NCBI GenBank assembly: GCA_902587155.1
Contig: CACIKE010000005.1
Coordinates: 1-64,000 of the forward strand
Length of the DNA stretch: 64,000 nt
Source: an uncultured Pelagibacteraceae bacterium
GTDB lineage: Bacteria; Pseudomonadota; Alphaproteobacteria; Pelagibacterales; Pelagibacteraceae
Direction: 5' to 3'
Positions 33,922-44,395 of this stretch are shown here, piece by piece. The notes under the pieces are model-generated. The model saw only the letters and a program-made list of their open reading frames with translations, made no database searches and was not told the DNA's origin. Positions within the stretch are counted from its first letter, which is position 1. Each line of letters opens with the position of its first letter. A program made the position numbers and the translations under genes.

Positions 33922-34482
33922 TTATAAAGATTTGAAACTAATAATTTTATCAGGATCTGTTACCGCACCATTATTATTTTCATCACCTTTTTTGATCTTA
34001 TCAACAAATTCCATTCCTTCGATAACTTTTCCAAAAACAGTATATTGATTATCAAGAAATGGTGCGGGTTTAAAACATATAAAAAATTGACTATTCGCAC
34101 TATTAGGATCTGATGATCTAGCCATAGACAATGTACCTCGATCATGAGGAAGATTACTAAATTCTTGTTTAAGGTCAGGTAAATCCGATCCACCCATTCC
34201 AGCTCTCCTTAAGTCAAAATCATCTGAATTTGAGTTGCCAAATTTAACATCGCCCGTTTGTGCCATAAAGCCATCAATAACTCTATGAAACACCACATTG
34301 TCATACTTACCAGCGTCAGCCAATTCTTTTATTCTTTTGACATGATTGGGTGCTGTATCTGAAAATAATTCTATCTTTACATCACCATCTTTTAATTTTA
34401 AAATCATTATATTCTCCTCTGTTAACGATTGATTAATTGTAAATAAAAAAATAATTAATATCTTTATTAAAAGTTTACTCAT
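33922..34482 (-). CDS. Cyclophilin-type peptidyl-prolyl isomerase, exported
   Basis: A 186-residue cyclophilin with a signal peptide (about residues 1-21). The fold signatures FHRVIDGFMAQTGD, SMARSSDPNSANSQFFICFKPAPFLDNQYTVFGKVIEGMEFVDKI are complete, including the catalytic arginine in FHRV. It accelerates proline isomerisation in secreted proteins. It overlaps coaD by eight bases upstream and precedes tgt by 14 bases. Confidence 0.92.
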   Translation of the reverse strand: MSKLLIKILIIFLFTINQSLTEENIMILKLKDGDVKIELFSDTAPNHVKRIKELADAGKYDNVVFHRVIDGFMAQTGDVKFGNSNSDDFDLRRAGMGGSDLPDLKQEFSNLPHDRGTLSMARSSDPNSANSQFFICFKPAPFLDNQYTVFGKVIEGMEFVDKIKKGDENNNGAVTDPDKIISFKSL

Positions 34483-34969
34483 ATTTATCTTTTAAAGCTT
34501 TAATAGTGCTCTTTGTTGTAAATTTTTTAATATCTCCATTAAGTTTAATGATTTCTTTAACGAATTTTGAAGAAATAATTTGATTTTCAACATCTGACAT
34601 TAAAAATAAAGTTTCAATATTATTATTCAATTTTCTATTCATACCAGCTAGTTGGAACTCGTATTCAAAATCTGATACTGCTCTCAAACCTCTCAATATA
34701 ATATTTGATTTATATTTTTTACAAAGGCTAGTTGTTAATGATTTAAATGAAATCAAAGTTATTTTTTTTTTATTCATTTTTAGATCTTTAAAAAGAGCAT
34801 TTCTTACAATTTCTAATCTTTCCTCAGCATCAAAAAGATAATCTTTATTTTCACCATCTGATACGGCCACAACAATTTTATCAAATAATTTTAACGCCTT
34901 TTTTATTACATCAATATGACCAAAAGTAATTGGATCAAAAGTTCCTGGATAGATAGCTGTCTTGGACAT
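34475..34969 (-). CDS. coaD: Phosphopantetheine adenylyltransferase
   Basis: A 164-residue nucleotidyltransferase of coenzyme A synthesis. AIYPGTFDPITFGHIDVIKKA holds the TxGH motif, ILRGLRAVSDFEYEFQLAGMNRKLN is the substrate-binding region and LMSDVENQIISSKFVKEII matches the ISSTxVRE-like end. It joins ATP to 4'-phosphopantetheine. Start and stop are shared with the flanking genes: one base with gyrA, eight with the cyclophilin gene. Confidence 0.93.
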   Translation of the reverse strand: MSKTAIYPGTFDPITFGHIDVIKKALKLFDKIVVAVSDGENKDYLFDAEERLEIVRNALFKDLKMNKKKITLISFKSLTTSLCKKYKSNIILRGLRAVSDFEYEFQLAGMNRKLNNNIETLFLMSDVENQIISSKFVKEIIKLNGDIKKFTTKSTIKALKDKYE

Positions 34970-37548
34970 TATATTAAATTATCATCAATTTTAATTGCTG
35001 AAACAACTTTTTCATCGCCAGATAACTTAATTATTCGTACTCCTTGTGTGTTTCTTCCAGCTGTTCTGATTTCTTTAACAGCTAACCTTATCACTCTACC
35101 TTTGTTTGTAGAAATCATTATTTCGTCTCCCTCATATACAGGAAACGATGAGGCAATATTCCCATTTCTTGGTGAATTAATTATTCCAATAATACCTTTA
35201 CCACCTCTATTTGTTGTTCTGTAGTCATAATGCGAAGTTTTTTTGCCAAAACCATTTTCACTAATAGATAAAATAAATTTTTGTTTAGCCGCTAATTCAG
35301 ACTTATCATCTTTCGTATTTTTTCCATTTTTCTTTAACTTATTATTATCAATAATTGATAAGGAAACTATTTCATCATTAGATGCTAATTCAATTCCCTT
35401 TATACCTTTTGATGATCTTCCCTTAAATATTCTTAACTTTTTAGACTCAAATCTAATACACTTTCCAAATTTTGTACTTAAGATTATATCTTGATCATCT
35501 TTACAAATTTTAACTCCAATTATTTTATCATTAGTATCTAGCTTCATTGCTATTTTTCCTGATGTATTAATTGAAGCGAAATCTTCTAAACTGTTTTTTC
35601 TAACTTTGCCTTGTGAGGTTGCAAAAACTATCTGATATTTACTTGAATCTTCATCACTTTCAGGAAAGGGCATAATTGAACTTATTGATTGATGATTTTT
35701 AAGTGGCAAAATATTGAATAGAGATTTGCCTTTTGATGATGCTGAACCTTCAGGTATTTTCCATGCTTTTACTTTATAAACAAGACCTTCGGTAGAAAAA
35801 AATAGAACAGAAGTATGAGTATTAACTGATAGAGTTTGAACTACTGAGTCTTCATTTCTAGTTGTGATACCAGTTTTACCTTTACCTCCTCTTTTTTGAA
35901 TCTTTACAGTTTTAAGTGATCCTCTTTTTATATAGCCTTGTAAGGTAACGGTTATTAGAACAGTTTCTTTTTGTATTGTTTCTTCAATGTCGTAATTAAG
36001 TACTGCATCAATAATTTTTGTTCTTCTTGGTGTTGCATATTTTTCTTTTATTTCTTTAAGTTCATTGCTGATTACTTTTAATAATTCTTTTTTTGAAGAT
36101 ATAATTTTTTTTAATGAAGAAATTAACTCAGATAGTTTTTTTATTTCAACTTCTATTTCATTAATACCAAGTGCTGTCAATTTTTGTAATCTTAATTCTA
36201 ATATAGCTTCAACTTGCACCACTGATAAATTATATAAACCTTTTGAATTTTTGATCTCTATCAATGAAACCATTTTTTTTGATTTATTAATTTTCCATTT
36301 AGTATTTAATAAAGATTTTTTTGCGTCATCTGGGGTTTTTGAACCTCTTATAATCTTTATTACTTTATCTAAATTCTCAACAGATACTGACAGACCAATC
36401 AAGATATGCGCTCTATCTTCTGCTTTATTGAGATCAAATTTTGTCTTCTTAAGTACAACATCTTCTCTAAATTTTAAAAAATTCTCTAAAAATTCTTTAA
36501 GATTACAAGTCTTTGGCTTACCATCTACAATTGCAAGAGTGTTAAACCCAAATGAACTTTCTATTTGAGTGTTCTTGTATAATTGTCTTTTAACAGTCTC
36601 AGGTTCAACACCTGTTCTCAAATCTATCGAGACTCTTATACCTTCTCTGTTGGACTCATCTCGTATATCTCTAATACCCTCTATTTTCTTTTCTCTAACT
36701 AATTGTGCTATTCTCTCATTCAACACGGATTTATTAACTTGATAAGGAATAGAATTTATAACTAATCTATCTCTACCATTTTTAAGAGTTTCGTTTGATA
36801 TTTCACCTCTAATTTTAAAAGAGCCTCTACCTTTGTTATAACCCTGCTTAATAATATCTTTACCAATAATTACACCACCTGTAGGAAAATCAGGTCCAGG
36901 TATGTGCTTCATTAAATCTTTAATCTTAATATCTTTGTTATCAATTAAAGCTAATGTACCATTAATAATCTCTCCTAAATTATGAGGGGGAATACTTGTC
37001 GCCATACCAACAGCAATACCCCCTGCTCCATTTACTAATAAATTTGGAAATTGCGCAGGTAATACAGATGGCTCTTTTTCTGTTTCATCATAATTACTTT
37101 TAAAATCAATTGTATTTTTTTCTATATCATCAATTAAAAATTGTGAGACTTTTGATAATCTCGTTTCTGTGTATCTCATAGCGGCTGCTGGATCACCATC
37201 TATAGATCCAAAATTTCCTTGACCATCAACGAGAGGTAAGCTCATTGAAAAATCTTGGACCATACGAACTAGAGCGTCATAAACTGATTGATCACCATGC
37301 GGATGATATTTACCAATTACATCTCCAACTATTCTTGCAGATTTTCTAAATTGTTTCGACCAATCATAGCCACCCTTATACATTGCATATAATATTCTTC
37401 TATGTACAGGTTTTAAGCCATCTCTAACATCTGGTAGAGCTCTACTAACAATGACACTCATTGCATACGATAGATAAGATGAACTCATCTCATCATGCAT
37501 TGAAATTAGTTTTATGTTTTTATCTTTAGAAACTTCGTTTTTTTCCAT
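34969..37548 (-). CDS. gyrA: DNA gyrase subunit A
   Basis: An 859-residue type II topoisomerase subunit. [30 protein letters not shown] opens the winged-helix domain and the catalytic tyrosine is at about 126 (AMRYTETRL). The C-terminal beta-pinwheel includes a GyrA-box-like [10 protein letters not shown] around residue 560 and repeats such as [12 protein letters not shown], so it is GyrA rather than ParC. At the position of E. coli Ser83 there is a glutamine ([10 protein letters not shown]); the Asp87 position is kept. Two long low-complexity linkers are lysine-rich. It follows ssb by five bases. Confidence 0.95.
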   Translation of the reverse strand: MEKNEVSKDKNIKLISMHDEMSSSYLSYAMSVIVSRALPDVRDGLKPVHRRILYAMYKGGYDWSKQFRKSARIVGDVIGKYHPHGDQSVYDALVRMVQDFSMSLPLVDGQGNFGSIDGDPAAAMRYTETRLSKVSQFLIDDIEKNTIDFKSNYDETEKEPSVLPAQFPNLLVNGAGGIAVGMATSIPPHNLGEIINGTLALIDNKDIKIKDLMKHIPGPDFPTGGVIIGKDIIKQGYNKGRGSFKIRGEISNETLKNGRDRLVINSIPYQVNKSVLNERIAQLVREKKIEGIRDIRDESNREGIRVSIDLRTGVEPETVKRQLYKNTQIESSFGFNTLAIVDGKPKTCNLKEFLENFLKFREDVVLKKTKFDLNKAEDRAHILIGLSVSVENLDKVIKIIRGSKTPDDAKKSLLNTKWKINKSKKMVSLIEIKNSKGLYNLSVVQVEAILELRLQKLTALGINEIEVEIKKLSELISSLKKIISSKKELLKVISNELKEIKEKYATPRRTKIIDAVLNYDIEETIQKETVLITVTLQGYIKRGSLKTVKIQKRGGKGKTGITTRNEDSVVQTLSVNTHTSVLFFSTEGLVYKVKAWKIPEGSASSKGKSLFNILPLKNHQSISSIMPFPESDEDSSKYQIVFATSQGKVRKNSLEDFASINTSGKIAMKLDTNDKIIGVKICKDDQDIILSTKFGKCIRFESKKLRIFKGRSSKGIKGIELASNDEIVSLSIIDNNKLKKNGKNTKDDKSELAAKQKFILSISENGFGKKTSHYDYRTTNRGGKGIIGIINSPRNGNIASSFPVYEGDEIMISTNKGRVIRLAVKEIRTAGRNTQGVRIIKLSGDEKVVSAIKIDDNLI

Positions 37549-37553
37549 AATGA

Positions 37554-38009
37554 TTAGAATGGAATATCGTCGTCCATATCATTTTGTAATTGAGATAAAT
37601 CCTCTGTATTATTTGATGCTTGCGAATTGTCATTAGCTATACCACCACCTGAGTTTCCACCTCCAAGCATAGTTAAAGATGAATTATAACCTTGTATAAC
37701 TACTTCAGTTGAATATTTGTCTTGTCCTGATTGTTCATCCTTCCATTTTCTTGTTGAAATTTGACCCTCAACATAAACTTGAGCACCTTTTTTGAGATAT
37801 TGTTGAACAACATTTACTAAACCCTCATTAAATACAACTATACGGTGCCATTCAGTTTTTTCTTTTTTTTCACCTGTATTTTTATCTTTCCATGATTGGC
37901 TTGTTGCAAGACTTAATCTTGCAACGCTTTTTCCATTAACCATTTGCTTGATTTCAGGATCTGCGCCTAAACGACCAATTAAAAGTACTTTATTTAAACT
38001 TCCAGCCAT
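37554..38009 (-). CDS. ssb: Single-stranded DNA-binding protein
   Basis: A 151-residue SSB with an OB fold ([76 protein letters not shown]), a glycine/asparagine-rich linker and the acidic partner-binding tail DDDIPF. It diverges from uvrA with a 90-base gap, a common pairing. I saw no alphaproteobacterial SOS box (GTTC-N7-GTTC) in that gap. Confidence 0.95.
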   Translation of the reverse strand: MAGSLNKVLLIGRLGADPEIKQMVNGKSVARLSLATSQSWKDKNTGEKKEKTEWHRIVVFNEGLVNVVQQYLKKGAQVYVEGQISTRKWKDEQSGQDKYSTEVVIQGYNSSLTMLGGGNSGGGIANDNSQASNNTEDLSQLQNDMDDDIPF

Positions 38010-38099
38010 AATATTTTAATATTTATTTTATTAGTTAATTAATTTATATCACAATTTTACTCTGAATATTAATTTTATTAGGCCAAAGCAACAAAAATT

Positions 38100-40955
38100 A
38101 TGATTAAAAAGATAGTTATAAAGGGTGCAAAAGAACATAATTTAAAAAATATATCTTTAGAAATTCCAAAGGATAAATTTATTGTAATTACCGGACTATC
38201 TGGGTCAGGAAAATCTTCATTAGCGTTTGATACAATTTATGCCGAAGGTCAAAGAAGATATGTAGAAAGTTTATCCGCGTATGCGAGACAATTTTTAGAT
38301 AAAATGAAAAAGCCGAATGTAGATCTTATTGAAGGATTAAGTCCTGCGATATCAATAGAGCAAAAAAATACATCAAAGAATCCTAGATCTACAGTTGCAA
38401 CAGTAACCGAGATTTATGATTATATGAGGGTGTTATATGCTAGAGCTGGTATTCCATATTCGCCTTTCACTGGTAAACCAATAGAGTCACAAACAGTTAG
38501 TCAAATTGTAGATAAAATTAGAAAATTACCAAAAAAATCAACTATTTATCTTTATGCTCCTGTAGTTAGAGGAAGAAAAGGTGAATATAGAAAAGAGATT
38601 TTAAATTATAAAAAAAGAGGTTTTAGAAAAATCAAAATTGATAATGTTTTATATGATATTGAAAAAGTTCCAGAGTTAAATAAGAAAATTAAACATGATA
38701 TTTCAATACTTGTTGATAGAATAGTTCTTAACTCATCTTTAGGAAATCGACTTGCAGAAGGTATAGAGACTTCAATACAGCTAGCTAATGGTCTTTTGTT
38801 TGTTGAATATGAAGATGAAACCTTACCAAAAAAATTCAGAAAAATAGAAAAGTTAATTTTTTCAACAAAATTTGCATGTCCTGAAAGTGGATTTACCATA
38901 GAAGAAATTGAACCAAGGTTATTTTCTTTCAATAGTCCATTTGGTGCTTGTGAGGAATGTGAGGGTATCGGAATAAAGCTTAATGTTGACCCAAATTTAG
39001 TCATACCAAATGAGAAAAAAAGTATTGTTGATGGTGCAATCGAACCATGGGCAAAAACAACAACATTATATTATGCTCAAACATTGAGTTCTTTAGCTAA
39101 GCATTATGGATTTTCTCTAGAAGAAAAATGGTCAAAATTACCAAAAAAAATTAAAGATATTATCCTTTATGGGTCTGATGATGAGGAAATAAAATTTACA
39201 TATGACGATGGTTACGAGAAATATTCACATAAAAAAACTTTTGAAGGTGTAATTAACAACTTAGAAAGAAGATACCTAGAGACAGATAGTGATTGGAAGA
39301 GAGAAGAAATTGCTCAATATCAATCAGATACCAAGTGTGAAAGATGTAATGGTCATAGATTAAAAGATGAGGCATTATGTGTAAAAATTGATGGTCTTCA
39401 TATTAGTGAAGTTACAGAAAAATCAATTTCAGATGCTGCAATATGGTTTGATAATTTAAAAAATAATTTAGACAAAAGACAAGTTAAAATTGCAGAACAT
39501 ATTTTAAAAGAAATTAACGAAAGATTAAATTTTTTACTTAATGTTGGTCTTGATTATCTTACTCTTTCAAGAGAGTCTGGAACTTTATCTGGTGGTGAAG
39601 CACAAAGAATAAGATTAGCATCACAAATCGGTTCTGGTTTAACTGGTGTTTTATATGTTTTGGATGAACCATCAATAGGTCTTCATCAAAAAGATAATGT
39701 AAAGCTTATCAATGCCTTAAAAAGATTAAGAGATTTAGGCAATACAGTTATAGTAGTCGAACATGATACTGAAACAATGGAGAATGCAGATCATATAATT
39801 GATCTTGGACCAGAAGCCGGTAATAGAGGTGGTGAAGTTGTTGCATCAGGTTCAATAAAAGAAATAAGTCAAAATCAAAATAGCATAACTGGAAAATATT
39901 TATCAAACAAATTTAAAATAAATGTACCATCAAAAAGAAGATTAGCTAAGAATGGAAGATTTTTAGAAATTACAGGTGCAACCGGAAATAATCTTAATAA
40001 TGTAAACTTAAAAATTCCATTAGGAAGTTTAACTTGTGTAACAGGAGTATCAGGTAGTGGAAAATCTACTCTTGTGTTACAGACTCTCTACAACGCTTTA
40101 AATCTTACATTAAATAATAACAAATCAAGAAAAATTCCAAAACCCTTTAAAGGTTTTAAAGGAACAGAGTTAGTTGATAAGATAATCGATATTGATCAAT
40201 CACCAATCGGAAGAACTCCTAGATCTAATCCAGCGACCTATACTGGTGCTTTTGGTCCTATAAGAGATTGGTTTACGGGATTACCTGAATCAAAATCTAG
40301 AGGTTACAAACCTGGAAGATTTTCATTTAATGTAAAAGGTGGAAGATGTGAAGCATGTGAAGGAGATGGGGTCATTACTTATGAAATGCATTTTTTGCCA
40401 GATGTTTATATTCAATGTGATGAATGTAAAGGCACTAGATATAACAGGGAAACTCTAGAAATTAAGTTTAAAGATAAAAGTATTGCTGATGTTTTGAATA
40501 TGACTGTCGATGAAGGATGTGAATATTTTGAAAATATATCTAATATTAAAACAAAATTACTAACATTAAAGAAAGTTGGTTTAGGGTATATCAAAATTGG
40601 CCAACAAGCTACAACTCTATCAGGAGGTGAGGCTCAAAGAATTAAGTTAGCAAAAGAATTATCAAAAAGATCTACAGGAAGAACGATGTACATACTAGAT
40701 GAACCAACTACTGGATTACATCAACATGACATAAAAAAGTTACTTGAAATTCTCCATACATTTGTTGCCTTAGGAAATACTGTTGTTGTAATTGAACACA
40801 ATTTAGATGTGATAAAAACAGCTGATTATATTGTTGATATGGGCCCCGAAGGTGGTGTCAAAGGTGGAAAAATTATCGCAGAAGGAAAGCCAGAAGAAAT
40901 TTGTAAAATTAATGAGAGTTATACTGGTAAATTTTTAAAACCACTTTTAAACTAA
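38100..40955 (+). CDS. uvrA: Excinuclease ABC subunit A
   Basis: A 951-residue dimeric ATPase that finds DNA damage for nucleotide excision repair. Two ABC modules are seen: Walker [15 protein letters not shown] near the start and [15 protein letters not shown] in the second half, with [12 protein letters not shown] and [12 protein letters not shown] signatures and their Walker B/H-loops. Zinc modules: [10 protein letters not shown] keeps only one cysteine of its first pair (an alphaproteobacterial variant), while CEACEGDG and CDECKG are intact. The long distance between modules fits the UvrB-binding insertion. Confidence 0.96.
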   Translation: MIKKIVIKGAKEHNLKNISLEIPKDKFIVITGLSGSGKSSLAFDTIYAEGQRRYVESLSAYARQFLDKMKKPNVDLIEGLSPAISIEQKNTSKNPRSTVATVTEIYDYMRVLYARAGIPYSPFTGKPIESQTVSQIVDKIRKLPKKSTIYLYAPVVRGRKGEYRKEILNYKKRGFRKIKIDNVLYDIEKVPELNKKIKHDISILVDRIVLNSSLGNRLAEGIETSIQLANGLLFVEYEDETLPKKFRKIEKLIFSTKFACPESGFTIEEIEPRLFSFNSPFGACEECEGIGIKLNVDPNLVIPNEKKSIVDGAIEPWAKTTTLYYAQTLSSLAKHYGFSLEEKWSKLPKKIKDIILYGSDDEEIKFTYDDGYEKYSHKKTFEGVINNLERRYLETDSDWKREEIAQYQSDTKCERCNGHRLKDEALCVKIDGLHISEVTEKSISDAAIWFDNLKNNLDKRQVKIAEHILKEINERLNFLLNVGLDYLTLSRESGTLSGGEAQRIRLASQIGSGLTGVLYVLDEPSIGLHQKDNVKLINALKRLRDLGNTVIVVEHDTETMENADHIIDLGPEAGNRGGEVVASGSIKEISQNQNSITGKYLSNKFKINVPSKRRLAKNGRFLEITGATGNNLNNVNLKIPLGSLTCVTGVSGSGKSTLVLQTLYNALNLTLNNNKSRKIPKPFKGFKGTELVDKIIDIDQSPIGRTPRSNPATYTGAFGPIRDWFTGLPESKSRGYKPGRFSFNVKGGRCEACEGDGVITYEMHFLPDVYIQCDECKGTRYNRETLEIKFKDKSIADVLNMTVDEGCEYFENISNIKTKLLTLKKVGLGYIKIGQQATTLSGGEAQRIKLAKELSKRSTGRTMYILDEPTTGLHQHDIKKLLEILHTFVALGNTVVVIEHNLDVIKTADYIVDMGPEGGVKGGKIIAEGKPEEICKINESYTGKFLKPLLN

Positions 40956-40999
40956 GAAAAAATCATTGTTAAACTTTATCAAAATTAGTATATTTAAAC

Positions 41000-41602
41000 A
41001 TGGATAAACTATTAGCCTCTTTACCAAGAACAATACACGCTTCACTAGCCTTAGCTGTGATTGTTTTTTTTGGATTATTCTATCAAAATGACGGATTTAG
41101 TTTTGATAGACTTTTCTGGTCATGGTTAACAAGATTTTTTCACGTCGTGGTAGCTATAATGTGGATAGGTCTCTTGTGGTATTTTAATTTTGTACAAATC
41201 CCGAACATGAGTAAAATTCCAGATGAACAAAAACCAGCAATTGGTAAAGTTATTGCTCCAGCTGCTCTTTTTTACTTTAGATGGGCAGCAGCACTTACAA
41301 TTGTATCAGGATTTATATTAGCATGGTTAAATGGATATCTTCATGACGCTATGACTTTAAGTATAGGCTCAGGGGTACCAAAACACACTGCAATTGGAAT
41401 TGGTATGTGGTTGGGTGTTGTTATGGCTTTTAATGTATGGTTTGTAATTTGGCCAAATCAAAAAAAAGCTTTAGGTATAGTAGAATGTGAACCTGAGGTA
41501 AAAGCAAAATCAGCTAAAACAGCAATGTTGTTTTCAAGAACAAATACTTTGTTATCTCTACCGATGCTACTTTCAATGGTAGCTGCTCAAAATTTATATT
41601 AG
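41000..41602 (+). CDS. Urate oxidase N-terminal (PuuD-type) membrane protein
   Basis: A 200-residue integral membrane protein with about five helices, matching the N-terminal membrane domain of PuuD (WLTRFFHVVVAIMWIGLLWYFNFVQIPNM, AALFYFRWAAALTIVSGF, GVVMAFNVWFVIWPNQKKALG). Full PuuD proteins end with a cytochrome c domain (CxxCH), which is absent, so urate oxidation by this protein alone is doubtful. Such short homologues are common in marine alphaproteobacteria. Function is unknown. It overlaps secF by four bases in convergent orientation. Confidence 0.8.
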   Translation: MDKLLASLPRTIHASLALAVIVFFGLFYQNDGFSFDRLFWSWLTRFFHVVVAIMWIGLLWYFNFVQIPNMSKIPDEQKPAIGKVIAPAALFYFRWAAALTIVSGFILAWLNGYLHDAMTLSIGSGVPKHTAIGIGMWLGVVMAFNVWFVIWPNQKKALGIVECEPEVKAKSAKTAMLFSRTNTLLSLPMLLSMVAAQNLY

Positions 41603-42483
41603 TTTTTATCTTCTCTAAGGACTGTTTTTTGAGACACATTTAGTCTTACCAACACTGTGTTTGCAATATAAATTGATGAATAAGTCCCAAAAATTACCCC
41701 GAATATCATAGCTAAAGAAAAACCTTTTAAAACCTCGCCACCAAAAAAGAATATTGAAAGCAACGCTAATAGAGTCGTTACAGAAGTTATCAAAGTACGA
41801 GACAAAGTTTCGTTAATAGAGATATTTGTTAACTCAAAAATTTTAATATCAGAATATTTTCTTAAATTTTCTCTTACTCTATCGAAAATAACAACTGTAT
41901 CATTCATTGAATAACCAACTATTGTGAGTACAGCTGCAATTATTGAAAGATTAATCTCTAGACCCAATAAAGAAAAGAGACCAAGTGTAACAATGACATC
42001 ATGGAATAAAGCTACTATGGCACCTAAGCTAAATTGCCATTCAAATCTTATCCAAATATAGACAAGCATCAAAAATAAAGCCACTGATATTGCAATAACA
42101 CCTGATCTTAATAATTCAGCACTAACTTTAGGACCAACATTTTCTACTCTTCTGAAATTGAAGCTGTTCCCGAATGATTTATCTAAATTCTTCTTAATTT
42201 CTTCAATTACATTTTTATTTTCATTATTTTCAAACTTAATTAAAAAATCAGTCTCATTACCAAAGTTTTTAACAGATACATCGCCCAAATTCATTTGACT
42301 TAAATTATCCCTTAGTGAGGAAACATTAATCTTACTGTCTGTAGATCTTAATTCAATAAGAGTTCCACCTTTAAAATCTATTCCAAAATTTAAACCTTTA
42401 AACGTAAGTAATAATAAAGAAACAATTACTAAAGATACTGAAAGAATATTAAATTTATTATAATATTTGTTAAAGGCTATCAT
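41599..42483 (-). CDS. secF: Protein translocase subunit SecF
   Basis: A 294-residue RND-type membrane protein with six helices and one large periplasmic loop. FKGLNFGIDFKGGTLIELR is the SecF/SecD start motif. LRSGVIAISVALFLMLVYIWIRFEWQFSLGAIVALFHDVIVTLG and IVGYSMNDTVVIFDRVRENLRK are the membrane motifs. With SecD and YajC it helps the Sec channel use the proton gradient. It begins one base after secD. Confidence 0.95.
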   Translation of the reverse strand: MIAFNKYYNKFNILSVSLVIVSLLLLTFKGLNFGIDFKGGTLIELRSTDSKINVSSLRDNLSQMNLGDVSVKNFGNETDFLIKFENNENKNVIEEIKKNLDKSFGNSFNFRRVENVGPKVSAELLRSGVIAISVALFLMLVYIWIRFEWQFSLGAIVALFHDVIVTLGLFSLLGLEINLSIIAAVLTIVGYSMNDTVVIFDRVRENLRKYSDIKIFELTNISINETLSRTLITSVTTLLALLSIFFFGGEVLKGFSLAMIFGVIFGTYSSIYIANTVLVRLNVSQKTVLREDKN

Positions 42484-44037
42484 CTAAATCAGTCCCTCTT
42501 TTTCTTTATTTTTCGATACATACAAAACGGTCAATAATCTTGCTATAAAATAGACAGTGAATAATGTTGTAAATATCCCAATTCCTAGTGTTAATGAAAA
42601 ACCTTTAATTGGACCTGATCCCATAAAGAATAAAATAATCGCTGCTAATAAAGTAGTAATATTCGCATCTAATATAGCAGTTCTGGATTTTGTATAACCA
42701 CTATCAAATGCTATTAAATTATTTTTTTCACTCTTTAACTCCTCTTTAATTCTTTCAAAAATTAGAACATTTGCATCAACAGCCATACCCACGGTAAGAA
42801 TTATTCCTGCTATACCAGGTAATGTTAAAGTTGCTTCAAAAATAGTTAGTATTCCAACTAATATGAAAAGATTTAAAATTAAAGCAATATTAGTGATGAT
42901 TCCAAAGATTTTATATTTAACAAAAATATAAAGTATGACCAATATAAAACCAATTAACAAAGCAATCATTCCTGCGTTTATAGAGTCCTGTCCTAAATCT
43001 GGACCAACAGTTCTTTCTTCAATAATATTTAGAGGGGCAGGTAATGCACCTGATCTTAAAAGTAAGGCAAGATCAGTTGCTGATTGAAATGTAAATCCTC
43101 CACTGATTTGGCCAGAACCGGTAGCAATTGTGTCTCTGATAACTGGAGCACTAATAACTTTTCCATCCAAAACTATAGCTAATCTTTTACCAATACCTGT
43201 AGAGGTGGCTTTACCAAATCTTTTTGCTCCTACCCTATCCAGTGAAAAGGTCACAACAGTCTCATTGTTTTCTGTATCCATTCTTGGTTGAGCATCTAAA
43301 AGATTTTCACCACTTAGTATAATTCTTTTACTAACTATTGCTTCCTCGGTACCATCTTCAAATTCTAATTTTTCTGCACCGAATGAACCTTCGGTATCAT
43401 TGGTAACAAATCTAAATGTTAAATTTGCAGTTTTTCCAAGTAAAGATTTTATTCTCATTGGATCATCTAATCCTGGTAACTCAACTAATATTCTATCATT
43501 ACCTCTTTTTAAAATATTGGGTTCATTTGTACCGATTTCATCTATCCTTCTTCTAACTATTTCTAGCGCTTGATCTTGAGATGATGTTTTTAGATTAATA
43601 ATTCCTTGCTTTGAGAAAGAAACCTTAAAAAAATTATTTTCCTCAACTATATCTAATTGATGTGATTTAAATCTTTGGTAATAAGGATTTAATTCACTTT
43701 CTTCTGACGCAAATTCATCCAAGATAGTTTGTTTTGAATTTTCATCTGAAGTAAATGATAAGGTCTGATTTGAAAGTTTAAAATTTGTAATTCTGACATT
43801 TTTTTCTTTAAAAAAATTTCTTATCGTAACTGTTAAATTTTGAAGTTTTTGTTCGATTACTGGATCATTATTAATTTCCAGCAAAAGATAAGATCCTCCT
43901 TGTAGATCTAAACCTAAATTAATTTTTTTATTTAATATTTTATTATCAAAATTAAAAAGGTTTGATAAAGCAAATATAATAAAAAGTAAGGAAATTAAAG
44001 TAATAAAAATAATTCTTAGTTTTGAAAAATATAACAC
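42484..44037 (-). CDS. secD: Protein translocase subunit SecD
   Basis: A 517-residue RND-type subunit. The first helix precedes LGLDLQGGSYLLLEI. The periplasmic P1 region contains RRRIDEIGTNEPNI and ILVELPGLDDP; SGGFTFQSATDLALLLRSGALPAPLNIIEERTVGPDLGQDSI leads to the membrane part with GMAVDANVLIFERIKEELK. It works with SecF, whose gene follows it directly, and with yajC 16 bases upstream. Confidence 0.95.
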   Translation of the reverse strand: MLYFSKLRIIFITLISLLFIIFALSNLFNFDNKILNKKINLGLDLQGGSYLLLEINNDPVIEQKLQNLTVTIRNFFKEKNVRITNFKLSNQTLSFTSDENSKQTILDEFASEESELNPYYQRFKSHQLDIVEENNFFKVSFSKQGIINLKTSSQDQALEIVRRRIDEIGTNEPNILKRGNDRILVELPGLDDPMRIKSLLGKTANLTFRFVTNDTEGSFGAEKLEFEDGTEEAIVSKRIILSGENLLDAQPRMDTENNETVVTFSLDRVGAKRFGKATSTGIGKRLAIVLDGKVISAPVIRDTIATGSGQISGGFTFQSATDLALLLRSGALPAPLNIIEERTVGPDLGQDSINAGMIALLIGFILVILYIFVKYKIFGIITNIALILNLFILVGILTIFEATLTLPGIAGIILTVGMAVDANVLIFERIKEELKSEKNNLIAFDSGYTKSRTAILDANITTLLAAIILFFMGSGPIKGFSLTLGIGIFTTLFTVYFIARLLTVLYVSKNKEKEGLI

Positions 44038-44053
44038 TTTAAATTCAAAAAAA

Positions 44054-44341
44054 TTATTTTTTTACTTCTTGAGAGTTCATTAGACTTTGAACACCAGTGC
44101 CTCTAATCACCTCAACTGTTACGTTGTCAGCAATCTCTACTTCAATTTTATCATTATCTACAACTCTAGAAATCGTTCCTGTAATACCACCAGACGTTAC
44201 AATTTTGTCACCTTTTTTTAAGCTCTCAACCATGGCTTTATGTTCTTTAACTTTTTTTTGCTGAGGTCTTATTAAGAAAAAATAAAAAATAACAAAAATT
44301 AAAATTAATGGTATAAATTGTCCTATTCCTGCACTATCCAT
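44054..44341 (-). CDS. yajC: Preprotein translocase subunit YajC
   Basis: A 95-residue protein with one N-terminal helix (IPLILIFVIFYFFLIRPQQKKVKEHKAMVESLKKGDKIVTSGGITG), the YajC signature of helix plus RPQQKK. The cytoplasmic beta domain ends with VEVIRGTGVQSL. It associates with SecDF. It is the first gene of yajC-secD-secF, with a 54-base gap back to serS. An AGGAG lies just upstream of its ATG (44342-44350). Confidence 0.94.
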   Translation of the reverse strand: MDSAGIGQFIPLILIFVIFYFFLIRPQQKKVKEHKAMVESLKKGDKIVTSGGITGTISRVVDNDKIEVEIADNVTVEVIRGTGVQSLMNSQEVKK

Positions 44342-44395
44342 AAAACTCCTTAATTAAAATTGATTATTTATACTATCTAAAAGATTAAAACAACT

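Noticed and set aside
38010-38099. SOS box between ssb and uvrA
   Set aside because: No GTTC-N7-GTTC or similar LexA site is visible in this 90-base gap.
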